Source: a virus
Virus record (IMG/VR): IMGVR_UViG_3300036652_002376
Span: 1 to 31,717 of that record
Length of the DNA: 31,717 nt
Direction: 5' to 3' (one strand)
Shown here: in pieces, positions 14,238 to 21,428 of the stretch
How positions within the stretch are numbered: the stretch's first letter is position 1
How the letters are laid out: each line of letters opens with the position of its first letter
The notes under the pieces: generated by a model
Seen by the model: only the letters and a program-made list of their open reading frames with translations
What the model was told of the DNA's origin: nothing
The model's database searches: none
Program-made: the position numbers and the translations under genes

Positions 14238-14579
14238 GTGGCAGAAGCAGAAATTATCATTCGCCAATATGATCCGATTAACGATGATCCCTATATTTAT
14301 TCCACATGGACTCGGTTTTGTTGGTACAGCGCAGCAGAACCCATTCATCTTTCAAAGAAGAAATGGTTTCAACAAAAAGCTCTGGAGATCAAGCAGAAGC
14401 TGAAACTCTGTAAAACCCATATAGCATGTCTCAAGGATGATCCAGAATGCATTCTAGGGTATATTGTAGGCCTTCCTATTGGGATTGAATGGCTTTGTGT
14501 GAAGAAGCAGTTTCGAAATCAAGGAATAGAAGATCTTTTAATTAGATCTTTAGGATTTAAGGAGAACAAAAATGAGTGA
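14238..14579 (+). CDS. GNAT-like acetyltransferase, 113 aa
   Basis: GTG 14238 is preceded by AAGG at a good distance, two bases after the previous stop. IIIRQYDPINDDPYIYSTW at the start, ILGYIVG (beta 4) and EWLCVKKQFRNQGIEDLLIR (beta 4-alpha 3, with the Q-x-x-G-x-A/E acetyl-CoA loop) fit a short GNAT fold. The usual second half of the fold is brief, and the loop ends in E rather than G/A, so catalysis is uncertain. The same kind of protein often stands just upstream of terminase genes in related phages. Its target is unknown. Confidence 0.6.
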   Translation: MAEAEIIIRQYDPINDDPYIYSTWTRFCWYSAAEPIHLSKKKWFQQKALEIKQKLKLCKTHIACLKDDPECILGYIVGLPIGIEWLCVKKQFRNQGIEDLLIRSLGFKENKNE

Positions 14580-14835
14580 AAAGAAGAAAGAACCCATTAC
14601 TGGGTCAGTGATTCAAAGAATGATTGAGCAAGGGTTACCTGTAACTCGGGCAGAGTTCCATGCAGCGGTGAACAATGGAGACAATATTCCTGAAAATTAC
14701 TTCTCGAATAAATCCAATGTGAAGTCTCGTAATGTTCAAATGTGGTGGATCAATGGAAATGGGATTTTATGTCTTCACCATGACAAGTATTTCCTAGTTC
14801 CAGCAGCTAGCGTTAAGTTTTGTAATTTTGAGTAA
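14572..14835 (+). CDS. Hypothetical protein, 87 aa
   Basis: ATG 14572 follows AAGGAG and overlaps the previous gene by 8 bases. After a lysine-rich start comes a mixed alpha/beta body (VIQRMIEQGLPVTRAEFHA) and a beta-rich end (ILCLHHDKYFLVPAASVKF). Reminiscent of small phage proteins found before terminases, but I cannot name it. Confidence 0.55.
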   Translation: MSEKKKEPITGSVIQRMIEQGLPVTRAEFHAAVNNGDNIPENYFSNKSNVKSRNVQMWWINGNGILCLHHDKYFLVPAASVKFCNFE

Positions 14836-14881
14836 AGGTGATTAAACAGCTCCCGTATTTTACGGACGGTTAGGGGAAAAC

Positions 14882-15301
14882 ATGCAATTTAAGCCAGGTA
14901 ATGGAGGAAAACCAAAAGGAGCAATCAGTACTTTAACAAGAAGAGCAAGAGAGCTTTCTGAGAAATTAAATATTGATCCTATTGAAGTACTTCTTTATTT
15001 CGCTGCAGGAGATTGGAAAGCTCTGGGTTATCGAGATCAGTATGAAGTTAAAGGATCTGATAAATCTGGAGGTCACATCTTCTCTTTAACCATTGATCCT
15101 AATACTCGATGCAGAGCTGCTGCAGAAGCTGCACAATATATTTATCCAAAACTTAAGTCTGTCGAAAATACAACTAACAATGCTTTAGCAGATATGACTC
15201 CTGATCAACGGCTTGAAGCTATGAAGCATGGGGTGGCGATGTTAGAGTATGAGATTCAGCTTCAGAAGAAAAAAAATAAAATAAACGATGAGCAAGAATA
15301 A
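14882..15301 (+). CDS. Terminase small subunit (probable), 139 aa
   Basis: ATG 14882 follows TTAGGGGAAAAC. The N-terminus FKPGNGGKPKGAISTLTRRA is the basic, glycine-rich start typical of this class of small terminases. It is followed by ARELSEKLNIDPIEVLLYFA with GDWKALGY, then TRCRAAAEAAQYIYPKLKSVE, a helical pattern used for DNA recognition and oligomerisation. The C-terminal third is a lysine-rich coiled region. The small subunit selects phage DNA and passes it to the large subunit. Position one gene upstream of terL supports the call. A small hairpin (CCGTA/TACGG) lies just before its ribosome site. Confidence 0.75.
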   Translation: MQFKPGNGGKPKGAISTLTRRARELSEKLNIDPIEVLLYFAAGDWKALGYRDQYEVKGSDKSGGHIFSLTIDPNTRCRAAAEAAQYIYPKLKSVENTTNNALADMTPDQRLEAMKHGVAMLEYEIQLQKKKNKINDEQE

Positions 15302-15551
15302 GGGAATTATTGAAATTTGGGATGGTAAAAAAGTAATCGGACATATTCCTTTGCAGTATGAATTAGTTGGTAAAGAAATTATAATCCTTATTCTTGAAAA
15401 GAATGGGCAGATAGAAAAAATAGTACTACCTATTTATGTAAGGTTGATAAAATTTAGCGGAATTACTACAATATTTAAAGCCTGTTGTGATGCGCGTAGA
15501 AAAAGCAAAAGACAAAAAGAGATCTTAGTTGAAATGTATGGATCAACCTGA
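15288..15551 (+). CDS. Hypothetical protein between terminase genes, 87 aa
   Basis: ATG 15288 lies within the end of the small terminase gene (14-base overlap), and its own end overlaps the large terminase start by 14 bases. The first half is beta-rich (IIEIWDGKKVIGHIPLQYEL); the end is basic (DARRKSKRQKEILVEMY). It does not look like a known terminase domain. The tight overlaps suggest it is translated with the packaging genes. Confidence 0.5.
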   Translation: MSKNKGIIEIWDGKKVIGHIPLQYELVGKEIIILILEKNGQIEKIVLPIYVRLIKFSGITTIFKACCDARRKSKRQKEILVEMYGST

Positions 15552-16992
15552 ACTTGAAGACATCTTAGAGTATGCCTTGAGCTTCAAAAAGAAGTTCGAT
15601 GTGCAAGATTTTCTCTTCAAAGAACAATTAGCGCTTAAAAATGATCCTGCAAAGTTTGCAACTGCAGTTTGTTCAGTGAGAGCTGGAAAGACCGTAACTT
15701 GCGCTGCTGATTTAATTGATACCGCTTTAAGTAGAGACGGTGTAACATCTCTCTATGTTACGCTCGCTCGTTCAAGCGCTAAAAGGATCATTTGGCCTGA
15801 TTTACACAAGATCAATAATGACTTTCAGCTCGGAGGAATTCCGAATGAGAGTGACCTCTCTTTTAGGTTTCCTAATGGTTCTTTTATATATTGTTTCGGC
15901 GCTTCTAATTCTCATGAAATTGAGAAATTTAGGGGCTTATCTAACGTTGCACTCGCCTACATCGATGAAGCTCAAGCTTTCAGATCACACTTAAAAGAAC
16001 TTGTAGAAGATATTTTAATCAAACGCTTGTACGATACTAATGGAAGGCTTAGACTTATAGGTACACCTGGACTCATCCCAGCAGGGTATTTTTATGAGGC
16101 GTCTCAATCTCCAGAGTGGGCTCATCATGCATGGACATTACACAATAATATTTGGATTGAACGAAAAGCAGGATGCACAGTAGCTGAACTGATTGCACAA
16201 GACTGTAAAAGGAAAGGAGTAGAGCTTGATCATCCCTCCATTCAACGAGAATGTTTCGGACGTTGGGTCCTCGACACGAGTAGCCTTCTGCTCGAATATA
16301 AGGCAGAACGGAACCATTACGATGAGCTTCCGAAAGGACGGTTTACTTACATTCTCGGCATGGACTTTGGATACGACGACGCCGACGCATTCTGTGTCCT
16401 CGGATGGCATGAATCCTCTCCAAACACCTACCTCATAGAAGAGTTTGTTGCAGAGAAACAGACTTACGAACAGATGGCAGAAAATTTTGATAAGCTTCAC
16501 CGTAAATACGAATTCTCAAAGATCGTCGGAGATCCAGGAGGAGGAGGAAAGAAGCTCATCGAGTCTTTGAAACAACGGTACCCAATTCCGTTTAATATTG
16601 CTGATAAGCAAGGAAAGATCGCAAATTATGGCCTCCTTAACAATGCACTCAGAACTGGTCGCTTTTTTGCACGGCGAGATTCACGATTTGCACAGGATTG
16701 TAACTTACTTGAAAGAGATCGGGATCACTCCACCCCAGATAGAACAGTGGTCAAAGGTCATTCAGACGCAGTTGATGCAGCCTTGTACAGTTTCCGAGAA
16801 TCACCGGCTTACAGCTATATTGAACCGCTTCGGCCTCCTGCAAGAGGAACTAAGGAATATGACGACGATTTTGCCCGCAATATGTTCCAACACGCAAAAG
16901 AGAAGGTGGAAAAAGAACGTGCGAACAAAGCAGCGGAAGGAATAAGTTGGGAATTAGATAACCATGGTATTCCAGACTGGAATCAGTGGTGA
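15538..16992 (+). CDS. terL: Terminase large subunit, 484 aa
   Basis: Packaging motor ATPase and nuclease that cuts concatemeric DNA and pumps it into the prohead through the portal. With the start at ATG 15538: Walker A-like SVRAGKT at residues 46-52; Walker B plus catalytic glutamate AYIDEAQA at 140-147; coupling motif RLRLIGTPG at 170-178. The RNase H-like nuclease domain shows GMDFG (D276), GDPGGGG (D332) and KGHSDAVDAA (D410, D413). The length is typical. An alternative start is TTG 15529. It is followed by a 350-base spacer with a terminator, so it probably closes the middle transcript. Confidence 0.95.
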   Translation: MDQPELEDILEYALSFKKKFDVQDFLFKEQLALKNDPAKFATAVCSVRAGKTVTCAADLIDTALSRDGVTSLYVTLARSSAKRIIWPDLHKINNDFQLGGIPNESDLSFRFPNGSFIYCFGASNSHEIEKFRGLSNVALAYIDEAQAFRSHLKELVEDILIKRLYDTNGRLRLIGTPGLIPAGYFYEASQSPEWAHHAWTLHNNIWIERKAGCTVAELIAQDCKRKGVELDHPSIQRECFGRWVLDTSSLLLEYKAERNHYDELPKGRFTYILGMDFGYDDADAFCVLGWHESSPNTYLIEEFVAEKQTYEQMAENFDKLHRKYEFSKIVGDPGGGGKKLIESLKQRYPIPFNIADKQGKIANYGLLNNALRTGRFFARRDSRFAQDCNLLERDRDHSTPDRTVVKGHSDAVDAALYSFRESPAYSYIEPLRPPARGTKEYDDDFARNMFQHAKEKVEKERANKAAEGISWELDNHGIPDWNQW

Positions 16993-17040
16993 TAGTAATG
17001 AATTTGAGGTGCCATACGCATTTGGCTTAAAAGATAAAGA

Positions 17041-17120
17041 GAGGATTCCTCTCCCGAACAGCCTCGTAAAAATAATTCAGCAAAGGAGTAGCTCTTGCAG
17101 GGGTCAGCCTTTGTCGATGT
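17041..17120 (+). other. Structured stretch before the terL terminator
   Basis: The pairs GAGAGG/CCTCTC (around 17040-17054) and CAAAGG/CCTTTG (around 17080-17116), the second enclosing GAG/CTC, can form before the terminator. This may be the 3' untranslated end of the terL transcript or a short RNA. No gene longer than about 10 codons is visible between 16993 and 17345. Confidence 0.35.
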
Positions 17121-17154
17121 AAGGGATAGTGGGTATTCACTGTCCCTTTTTTTT
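17121..17154 (+). terminator. Rho-independent terminator after terL
   Basis: AGGGATAGTG (17122-17131) pairs with CACTGTCCCT (17138-17147), ten pairs including one G.U, around a 6-base loop, and is followed by eight T. A strong terminator that separates the terminase genes from the head genes. Confidence 0.9.
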
Positions 17155-17181
17155 ATCTACGAAGTACGAATTTAACTAATT

Positions 17182-17199
17182 TGTCAGTTCTGTCAGTTC
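17182..17199. repeat. Tandem 9-bp direct repeat
   Basis: TGTCAGTTC occurs twice in immediate succession (17182-17190 and 17191-17199) in the spacer before the head genes. It could be a regulator-binding or DNA-packaging element. Confidence 0.6.
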
Positions 17200-17208
17200 C
17201 ATTTTTAA

Positions 17209-17251
17209 GGCGGAAAAGTTAGTGCTAATTTTCAGTGAGAACTTTTCCGCC
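17209..17251. repeat. Perfect 12-bp inverted repeat
   Basis: GGCGGAAAAGTT (17209-17220) and AACTTTTCCGCC (17240-17251) are perfectly complementary across 19 bases. No T-run follows directly, so a protein-binding or structured site is more likely than a simple terminator. Confidence 0.6.
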
Positions 17252-17302
17252 CAAAATTTCCCGATTTTTTTCCCTTGCATAGTCCTATTTCCCCCTCCTG
17301 TT

Positions 17303-17331
17303 CATTTGACAGCTTCTATGCATTGGACAGC
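17303..17331. repeat. Direct repeat CATTTGACAGC / CATTGGACAGC
   Basis: Two 11-bp copies (17303-17313 and 17321-17331) differ at one base and start 18 bases apart. The first contains a perfect TTGACA that could be a -35 box, but no good -10 lies 16-18 bases after it. Binding sites for a late regulator are possible. Confidence 0.45.
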
Positions 17332-17345
17332 TGGCCATCTAATGA

Positions 17346-17564
17346 ATGCTACTACCCTTTTTAAAAGAGAAGAAATGGCCTCGAATCGCAAAACCCATGG
17401 AAGAAAAATCCGTGGGCTTATCCTCTGACGAGCAACTCGAAGAGCAATGCGTTTCCGAATTAATGGAAGCTTGTGCGTCAAAAGACGCAGTAATGTTCCG
17501 TCGCGCAGTCGAAGCCTTGGTCCTCAGCATGTTTGAATTCCAAGGAGAACAAAATGCCTCTTGA
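17346..17564 (+). CDS. Conserved small protein before the portal genes, 72 aa
   Basis: Start taken at ATG 17346 because the KKWPRIAKPM segment matches the N-terminus of related proteins; no good ribosome site is seen. The C-terminal part (CVSELMEACASKDAVMFRRA followed by VEALVLSMFEF) is a helical pattern also recognisable in the next gene (MECMNAIEMKDKEAFKDAF...VLVVDIL), so the two may share a fold. Found upstream of portal genes in similar phages. Function unknown; head assembly is suggested by position. Confidence 0.6.
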   Translation: MLLPFLKEKKWPRIAKPMEEKSVGLSSDEQLEEQCVSELMEACASKDAVMFRRAVEALVLSMFEFQGEQNAS

Positions 17565-17874
17565 ACACAGGTCCAGTAAAAAAGCTTTGCAGCACAATAT
17601 CCGTGCAGAGATTCATTCAGGCAGGCCTATTAAACAGGCCGTTGCAATTGGATATTCCGAACAAAGACAAGCCAAGAAACACCACATGGCCGAAGGTGGA
17701 GAAGCAGAGCCTGAAGGCATGGACGAAGCTGAGATGATGCTGGATCAATGTGCCATGGAATGCATGAATGCCATCGAGATGAAAGACAAGGAAGCATTCA
17801 AAGACGCTTTTGAGGTTTTAGTCGTGGATATTCTCCACAAACTATCAAATGAAATGGAAATGAAAGAGGAATAA
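17554..17874 (+). CDS. DUF6496-type protein, 106 aa
   Basis: ATG 17554 follows AAGGAG and overlaps the previous gene by 11 bases. The N-terminal 40 residues match the common phage motif: SSKKALQHNIRAEIHSGRPI then KQAVAIGYSEQRQAKKH. The second half (QCAMECMNAIEMKDKEAFKD) repeats the helical pattern of the upstream protein, so this looks like a fusion of a DUF6496 segment with that domain. The role is unknown; such proteins are common in head-gene regions. Confidence 0.7.
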   Translation: MPLEHRSSKKALQHNIRAEIHSGRPIKQAVAIGYSEQRQAKKHHMAEGGEAEPEGMDEAEMMLDQCAMECMNAIEMKDKEAFKDAFEVLVVDILHKLSNEMEMKEE

Positions 17875-17875
17875 T

Positions 17876-18175
17876 ATGCTTGCACTGAGTCATTCTGCAA
17901 TTTCTAAAGCTATTCGAGAAAAGAAAAAGAAGATGATGATGTCCGAACCTGAAATGGTCGGTACATCTCCTACTCCTGATATGAACGCACAAGATGTCTA
18001 CGACATTGAACAAGATGCTCGTGTGGAATCCACCCTCATGTCTCCTGAGAAGATCAATGCAGACGTCACCAACGCAGAAGAAGGGTACCAAGGTGTAGGC
18101 CTTTCCCCTGAAGAAAAGATGCGCATGGTGAGACTTCGTAAGTACATGGATACCATCCATTTGAATGGTTACTAA
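17876..18175 (+). CDS. Hypothetical head-region protein, 99 aa
   Basis: ATG 17876 follows AGAGGA, one base after the previous stop. It has a basic methionine/lysine-rich N-terminus (AIREKKKKMMM), a polar, probably disordered middle, and a helical end (LSPEEKMRMVRLRKYMDTIH). No known domain. Part of a tight run of small genes leading into the portal gene, so a role in prohead assembly is likely but unproven. Confidence 0.5.
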   Translation: MLALSHSAISKAIREKKKKMMMSEPEMVGTSPTPDMNAQDVYDIEQDARVESTLMSPEKINADVTNAEEGYQGVGLSPEEKMRMVRLRKYMDTIHLNGY

Positions 18176-18481
18176 ATGACTCCTGGAGAATTTCGAGAAT
18201 ACGTCAAAATAATGAAAGAGTTCGGCTTAACGAGAGCGAAATTGGGCGAAAACGTTGAGCTGATCATGGGGGCAGGTTTGCCAGTTGAAGATGTAGTTTC
18301 CACCCTTTCTTCATCTCCTGTTGCAGAGACAGGCGCGTCTCCTTTGCCTCTATCTCAGCCTGCCCCCGATAATGATGTGATTTCCCATAAAGTTTCACAG
18401 ATCCATACATTGCTCAATATGAACGATACGGAACTGGCTGAGAATCTCTTTCCAGATCCTAAACCTAGTGAGAGAGCATAA
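18176..18481 (+). CDS. Hypothetical head-region protein, 101 aa
   Basis: Begins directly after the previous stop with no strong ribosome site, and its stop overlaps the portal start (TAATG), so translation is probably coupled on both sides. A helical N-terminal 45 residues (TPGEFREYVKIMKEFGLTRA) is followed by a Pro/Ser-rich linker and a short helical tail. Family not recognised. Confidence 0.5.
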   Translation: MTPGEFREYVKIMKEFGLTRAKLGENVELIMGAGLPVEDVVSTLSSSPVAETGASPLPLSQPAPDNDVISHKVSQIHTLLNMNDTELAENLFPDPKPSERA

Positions 18482-20415
18482 TGTCATACACCGTTGAACC
18501 TATTGATGTTGTTAATACAGCAAAAGAGAAAGTTGTAGATCCACGTAGTAAAAAACAAGGGATTACTCCCACCTTTTACTCCTGGTGGAGAGCACAAAAC
18601 GACAAAGATTTGGCACAACAAATTCTTTCCTCTGAAAGATTCCTTTCTCATCAAAATAAGCAACAAGATAGACAAGCAAGCGTCTACACGCGGCTTTATT
18701 GCGGGAAACCCCTTTATAACTTCCTAGCAGCTACAAGCACCCTGGATAACAGCAACCAATTACCTATGGGCAGGCCTACTGCCAATGTGTCTTATTCTTG
18801 TACTGACACACTTGTTTCTAGAATCTCTCAAGATCGCCCAATGCCAGTATTCTTGACTGATAATGGGCACTATAAGGAAAGACGCTTATCTAAGGAGTGC
18901 AATGCTTTTATCCAAGGTGAGCTTTATCGAACTAAAGCTTACGATCTGGCTCCTCTTGCTTTACGCGATTCCTGTGTATTAGGAGATGGGTTCCTTAAAG
19001 TTTTCCCAAGACATGGGAAAGTTTGTGTTGAGCGAACGCTTAAGACTGAATTGCTAGTAGATTTCAATGATGGGTATTATGATAAACCTCGCTCTCTTAT
19101 TCAGAAGAAATTAGTGGATCGAGAGGTTTTCGCGGACCTTTTTCCAGATCATCAGAACATCATTGTAGAAGCACAACATGGGAATGTAGACAATACTCCA
19201 CGCTCTACAGAAACGGTTTCTGATCAATTTATCATTGTAGAAGGATGGCATCTCCCTTCCGGGCCTGATGCTGACGACGGTCGCCATGTTATCGCCTGTT
19301 CTGCAGGGGTAATTTTAGATGAGCCTTATAAAAGACAGCATTTCCCCTTTGTAAAACTTGGATACAACCCAAATGTCGTAGGTTGGTTTTCGCAAGGATT
19401 GCTTGAAATTCTCTTTCCTACTCAAATGGAGATTTACCGAACTCTGATTGTGGCATCTCAAAGCATTGAGCTGATGAGTGTCCCTAGAGTGCTCATTGAA
19501 GAAATGAGTAAGATTCTTGAGACTTCTTTCAACAATCGTATTGGGTCGATCATCAAGTATCGAAATACGCCCCCTGAGTTTGTCACCGCACAAGCCAATC
19601 ACCCTGAGATGTATACGTACATCCAATGGTTAATTCAAAATGCGTATCAGATGAGTGGGATCTCAGCCATGAGCGCAACAGGCTTAAAACCAGCTGGTTT
19701 AAATAGCGGAGAATCCTTACGCCAATATGACCAAGTTCAAGATTCGCGTTTTGCGGCTTTGGGCAAAAGATATCAAAATGTTTTCTCGGATCTTTCACAT
19801 CTTATTATCGAGTGTGCCCAAGACATCTATGAAGAAACGGGCAAATATACAACGGTATTCCCAGGTAAAGATGGCACGAGAGAAGTTGATTTTAAGAGCA
19901 TTAAACTCCTCAAAGATACATACGTTATCCAAGGCTTTGTCGAATCTGCTTTACCTAAAGATCCTGCAGGACGACAAGCTAAGCTTTCAGAAATGCTTGC
20001 TGCAGACGAGATCTCCAAACAAGAGTTTAGACGATTGTCTAATTTCCCTGATCTTGAGCAATCCGATCAATTGGCAATCGCATTAGAAGAGAGAATTCTT
20101 CACGACTTAGATTCTATCGTGGACGATGGACTCGAGGGCTACAATGAGCCTGATGCGTTCTTACTTGATCCAACTGATCTCGCCACAACTTTGACGGTCA
20201 ATTACATCAACAAATACTCCGTTACCGATCTTGAAGAGGAAAAGCTTGAATTACTGAGAAACTATTTCACTCAGATCCAAGATCTGAAGCAACAAGCAAT
20301 GCCTCCTCAACCACAGCCTGGGCAGATGCCTGAAGGCCAAGTATCGCAACAACCAGAGCTCCCAGTAGCGCCGCCCAATCCATCCGTCGCACCCACTTCG
20401 GGAGTTCAAGTCTAA
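18481..20415 (+). CDS. Portal protein, 644 aa
   Basis: Forms the dodecameric ring at one capsid vertex through which DNA is packaged and ejected, and on which the tail is built. Supported by length, by position right after the terminase and small head genes, and by podovirus-type portal features: FYSWWRAQNDKDLAQQILSS near the start, an N-terminal RPTANVSYSCTDTLVSRISQ region, the wing pattern with FPFVKLGYNPNVVGWFSQGL, a long helix region (MEIYRTLIVASQSIELMSVP; GISAMSATGLKPAGLNSGES), and a Pro/Gln-rich C-terminal tail. The last 40 residues (PQPQPGQMPEGQ) look disordered. Its start overlaps the previous stop by one base. Confidence 0.88.
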   Translation: MSYTVEPIDVVNTAKEKVVDPRSKKQGITPTFYSWWRAQNDKDLAQQILSSERFLSHQNKQQDRQASVYTRLYCGKPLYNFLAATSTLDNSNQLPMGRPTANVSYSCTDTLVSRISQDRPMPVFLTDNGHYKERRLSKECNAFIQGELYRTKAYDLAPLALRDSCVLGDGFLKVFPRHGKVCVERTLKTELLVDFNDGYYDKPRSLIQKKLVDREVFADLFPDHQNIIVEAQHGNVDNTPRSTETVSDQFIIVEGWHLPSGPDADDGRHVIACSAGVILDEPYKRQHFPFVKLGYNPNVVGWFSQGLLEILFPTQMEIYRTLIVASQSIELMSVPRVLIEEMSKILETSFNNRIGSIIKYRNTPPEFVTAQANHPEMYTYIQWLIQNAYQMSGISAMSATGLKPAGLNSGESLRQYDQVQDSRFAALGKRYQNVFSDLSHLIIECAQDIYEETGKYTTVFPGKDGTREVDFKSIKLLKDTYVIQGFVESALPKDPAGRQAKLSEMLAADEISKQEFRRLSNFPDLEQSDQLAIALEERILHDLDSIVDDGLEGYNEPDAFLLDPTDLATTLTVNYINKYSVTDLEEEKLELLRNYFTQIQDLKQQAMPPQPQPGQMPEGQVSQQPELPVAPPNPSVAPTSGVQV

Positions 20416-20427
20416 AAAGGGGAATGT

Positions 20428-21384
20428 ATGTCGTTTGAACGCCAACCTATGTCTGAAGGTTCTTTGTCTCCTAACATGGCGCCTATGGCTCCTGTTATGA
20501 GAGAAGACCGAGTTTTAAATCCTTATGCTTTGAGAAATGCTCAACCTGCTCAAGCTCCATTGCCTGCAAAACAACCCATTGGACAGTTTGACAGCAATAA
20601 AGGGAGCGAGGCAGAAGAAGAAAAGCCTGCCGGTGAAGAAACAGTCCGGTTATCCCCTCAAATGGCTGCACTTGCCCGGAGAGAACAAAAGTTTCGCCAG
20701 CAAATGAGTCAATTTGAAAAAGAAAGAGCCGCTTTAGCTGCTGAGAGATCTGAAATTGAAGGGCTCCGTTCAATGAAAGAGAAGCTCGCAGCGAAAGATT
20801 ACTCTGGCCTGGACGGCCTAGTTGATTACAATGAGTATTCTCAATATCAACTAAATAAAGCACAAGGCCAAGATCCAGTCCAAGACGAGATTAAAAAGCT
20901 CACAAGCAAGATTGATGAGCTCGAGAAGAGCACCAAAGATCATGTTGAAAAACAATTCGATGCAGCGGTGAATGAACGAAGGGTAGCTGCAAAGCAATTG
21001 ATCGATTCAAGTCCTGAATTCAAAAGCATTAAGAAAGCAGGACCAGAAGCCACTGAAGCGGTTGTTCATCACATTTTAGAAACGTGGGAAAACGATAACG
21101 TCGAGATCACGGTTGAACAAGCAGCTAAAGAAGTTGAAGAAATTTTACGAGAAAAAGCCAAGGCGTGGGCAGCTCTTTTAGAAGAAGAAAAAATTGAGAC
21201 ACCGCCCGAAGAAGAGAAGAAATCGCTTCCGCCCTTAAAACCGGCTCTAAAAACACTAACCAATCAAGTAACGACTGGTGAGCTTAAACGGCCCACCAAA
21301 CCTCTTTCGATGATGAATGATTCAGACCGTTGGGCTGAAGCACGTCGCCGAGCTGAGGAGAAGTTACAACAAACGCGAAGATAG
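20428..21384 (+). CDS. Scaffolding protein (probable), 318 aa
   Basis: ATG 20428 follows AAAAGGGGAATGT. It lies between portal and major capsid genes, the usual place of a scaffold, and is highly charged and helical throughout. A coiled coil covers about residues 80-180 (ARREQKFRQQMSQFEKERAA; EIKKLTSKIDELEKSTK), and the C-terminal 50 residues are basic (RWAEARRRAEEKLQQTRR), like the capsid-binding ends of known scaffolds. The N-terminal 70 residues are proline-rich. Family assigned by composition and synteny, not by a motif. Confidence 0.8.
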   Translation: MSFERQPMSEGSLSPNMAPMAPVMREDRVLNPYALRNAQPAQAPLPAKQPIGQFDSNKGSEAEEEKPAGEETVRLSPQMAALARREQKFRQQMSQFEKERAALAAERSEIEGLRSMKEKLAAKDYSGLDGLVDYNEYSQYQLNKAQGQDPVQDEIKKLTSKIDELEKSTKDHVEKQFDAAVNERRVAAKQLIDSSPEFKSIKKAGPEATEAVVHHILETWENDNVEITVEQAAKEVEEILREKAKAWAALLEEEKIETPPEEEKKSLPPLKPALKTLTNQVTTGELKRPTKPLSMMNDSDRWAEARRRAEEKLQQTRR

Positions 21385-21398
21385 CAGAGGAATTTTTG

Positions 21399-21422
21399 TT
21401 CCTTTGTTTATTCGCAAAGGAA
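21399..21422 (+). promoter_or_regulatory. Hairpin covering the major capsid ribosome binding site
   Basis: TTCCTTTG (21399-21406) pairs perfectly with CAAAGGAA (21415-21422) around an 8-base loop. The right arm contains the AAAGGA ribosome site for the capsid ATG at 21429, so folding would hide it. It could regulate capsid translation or stabilise the mRNA 5' end after processing. Confidence 0.55.
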
Positions 21423-21428
21423 TAAAAA

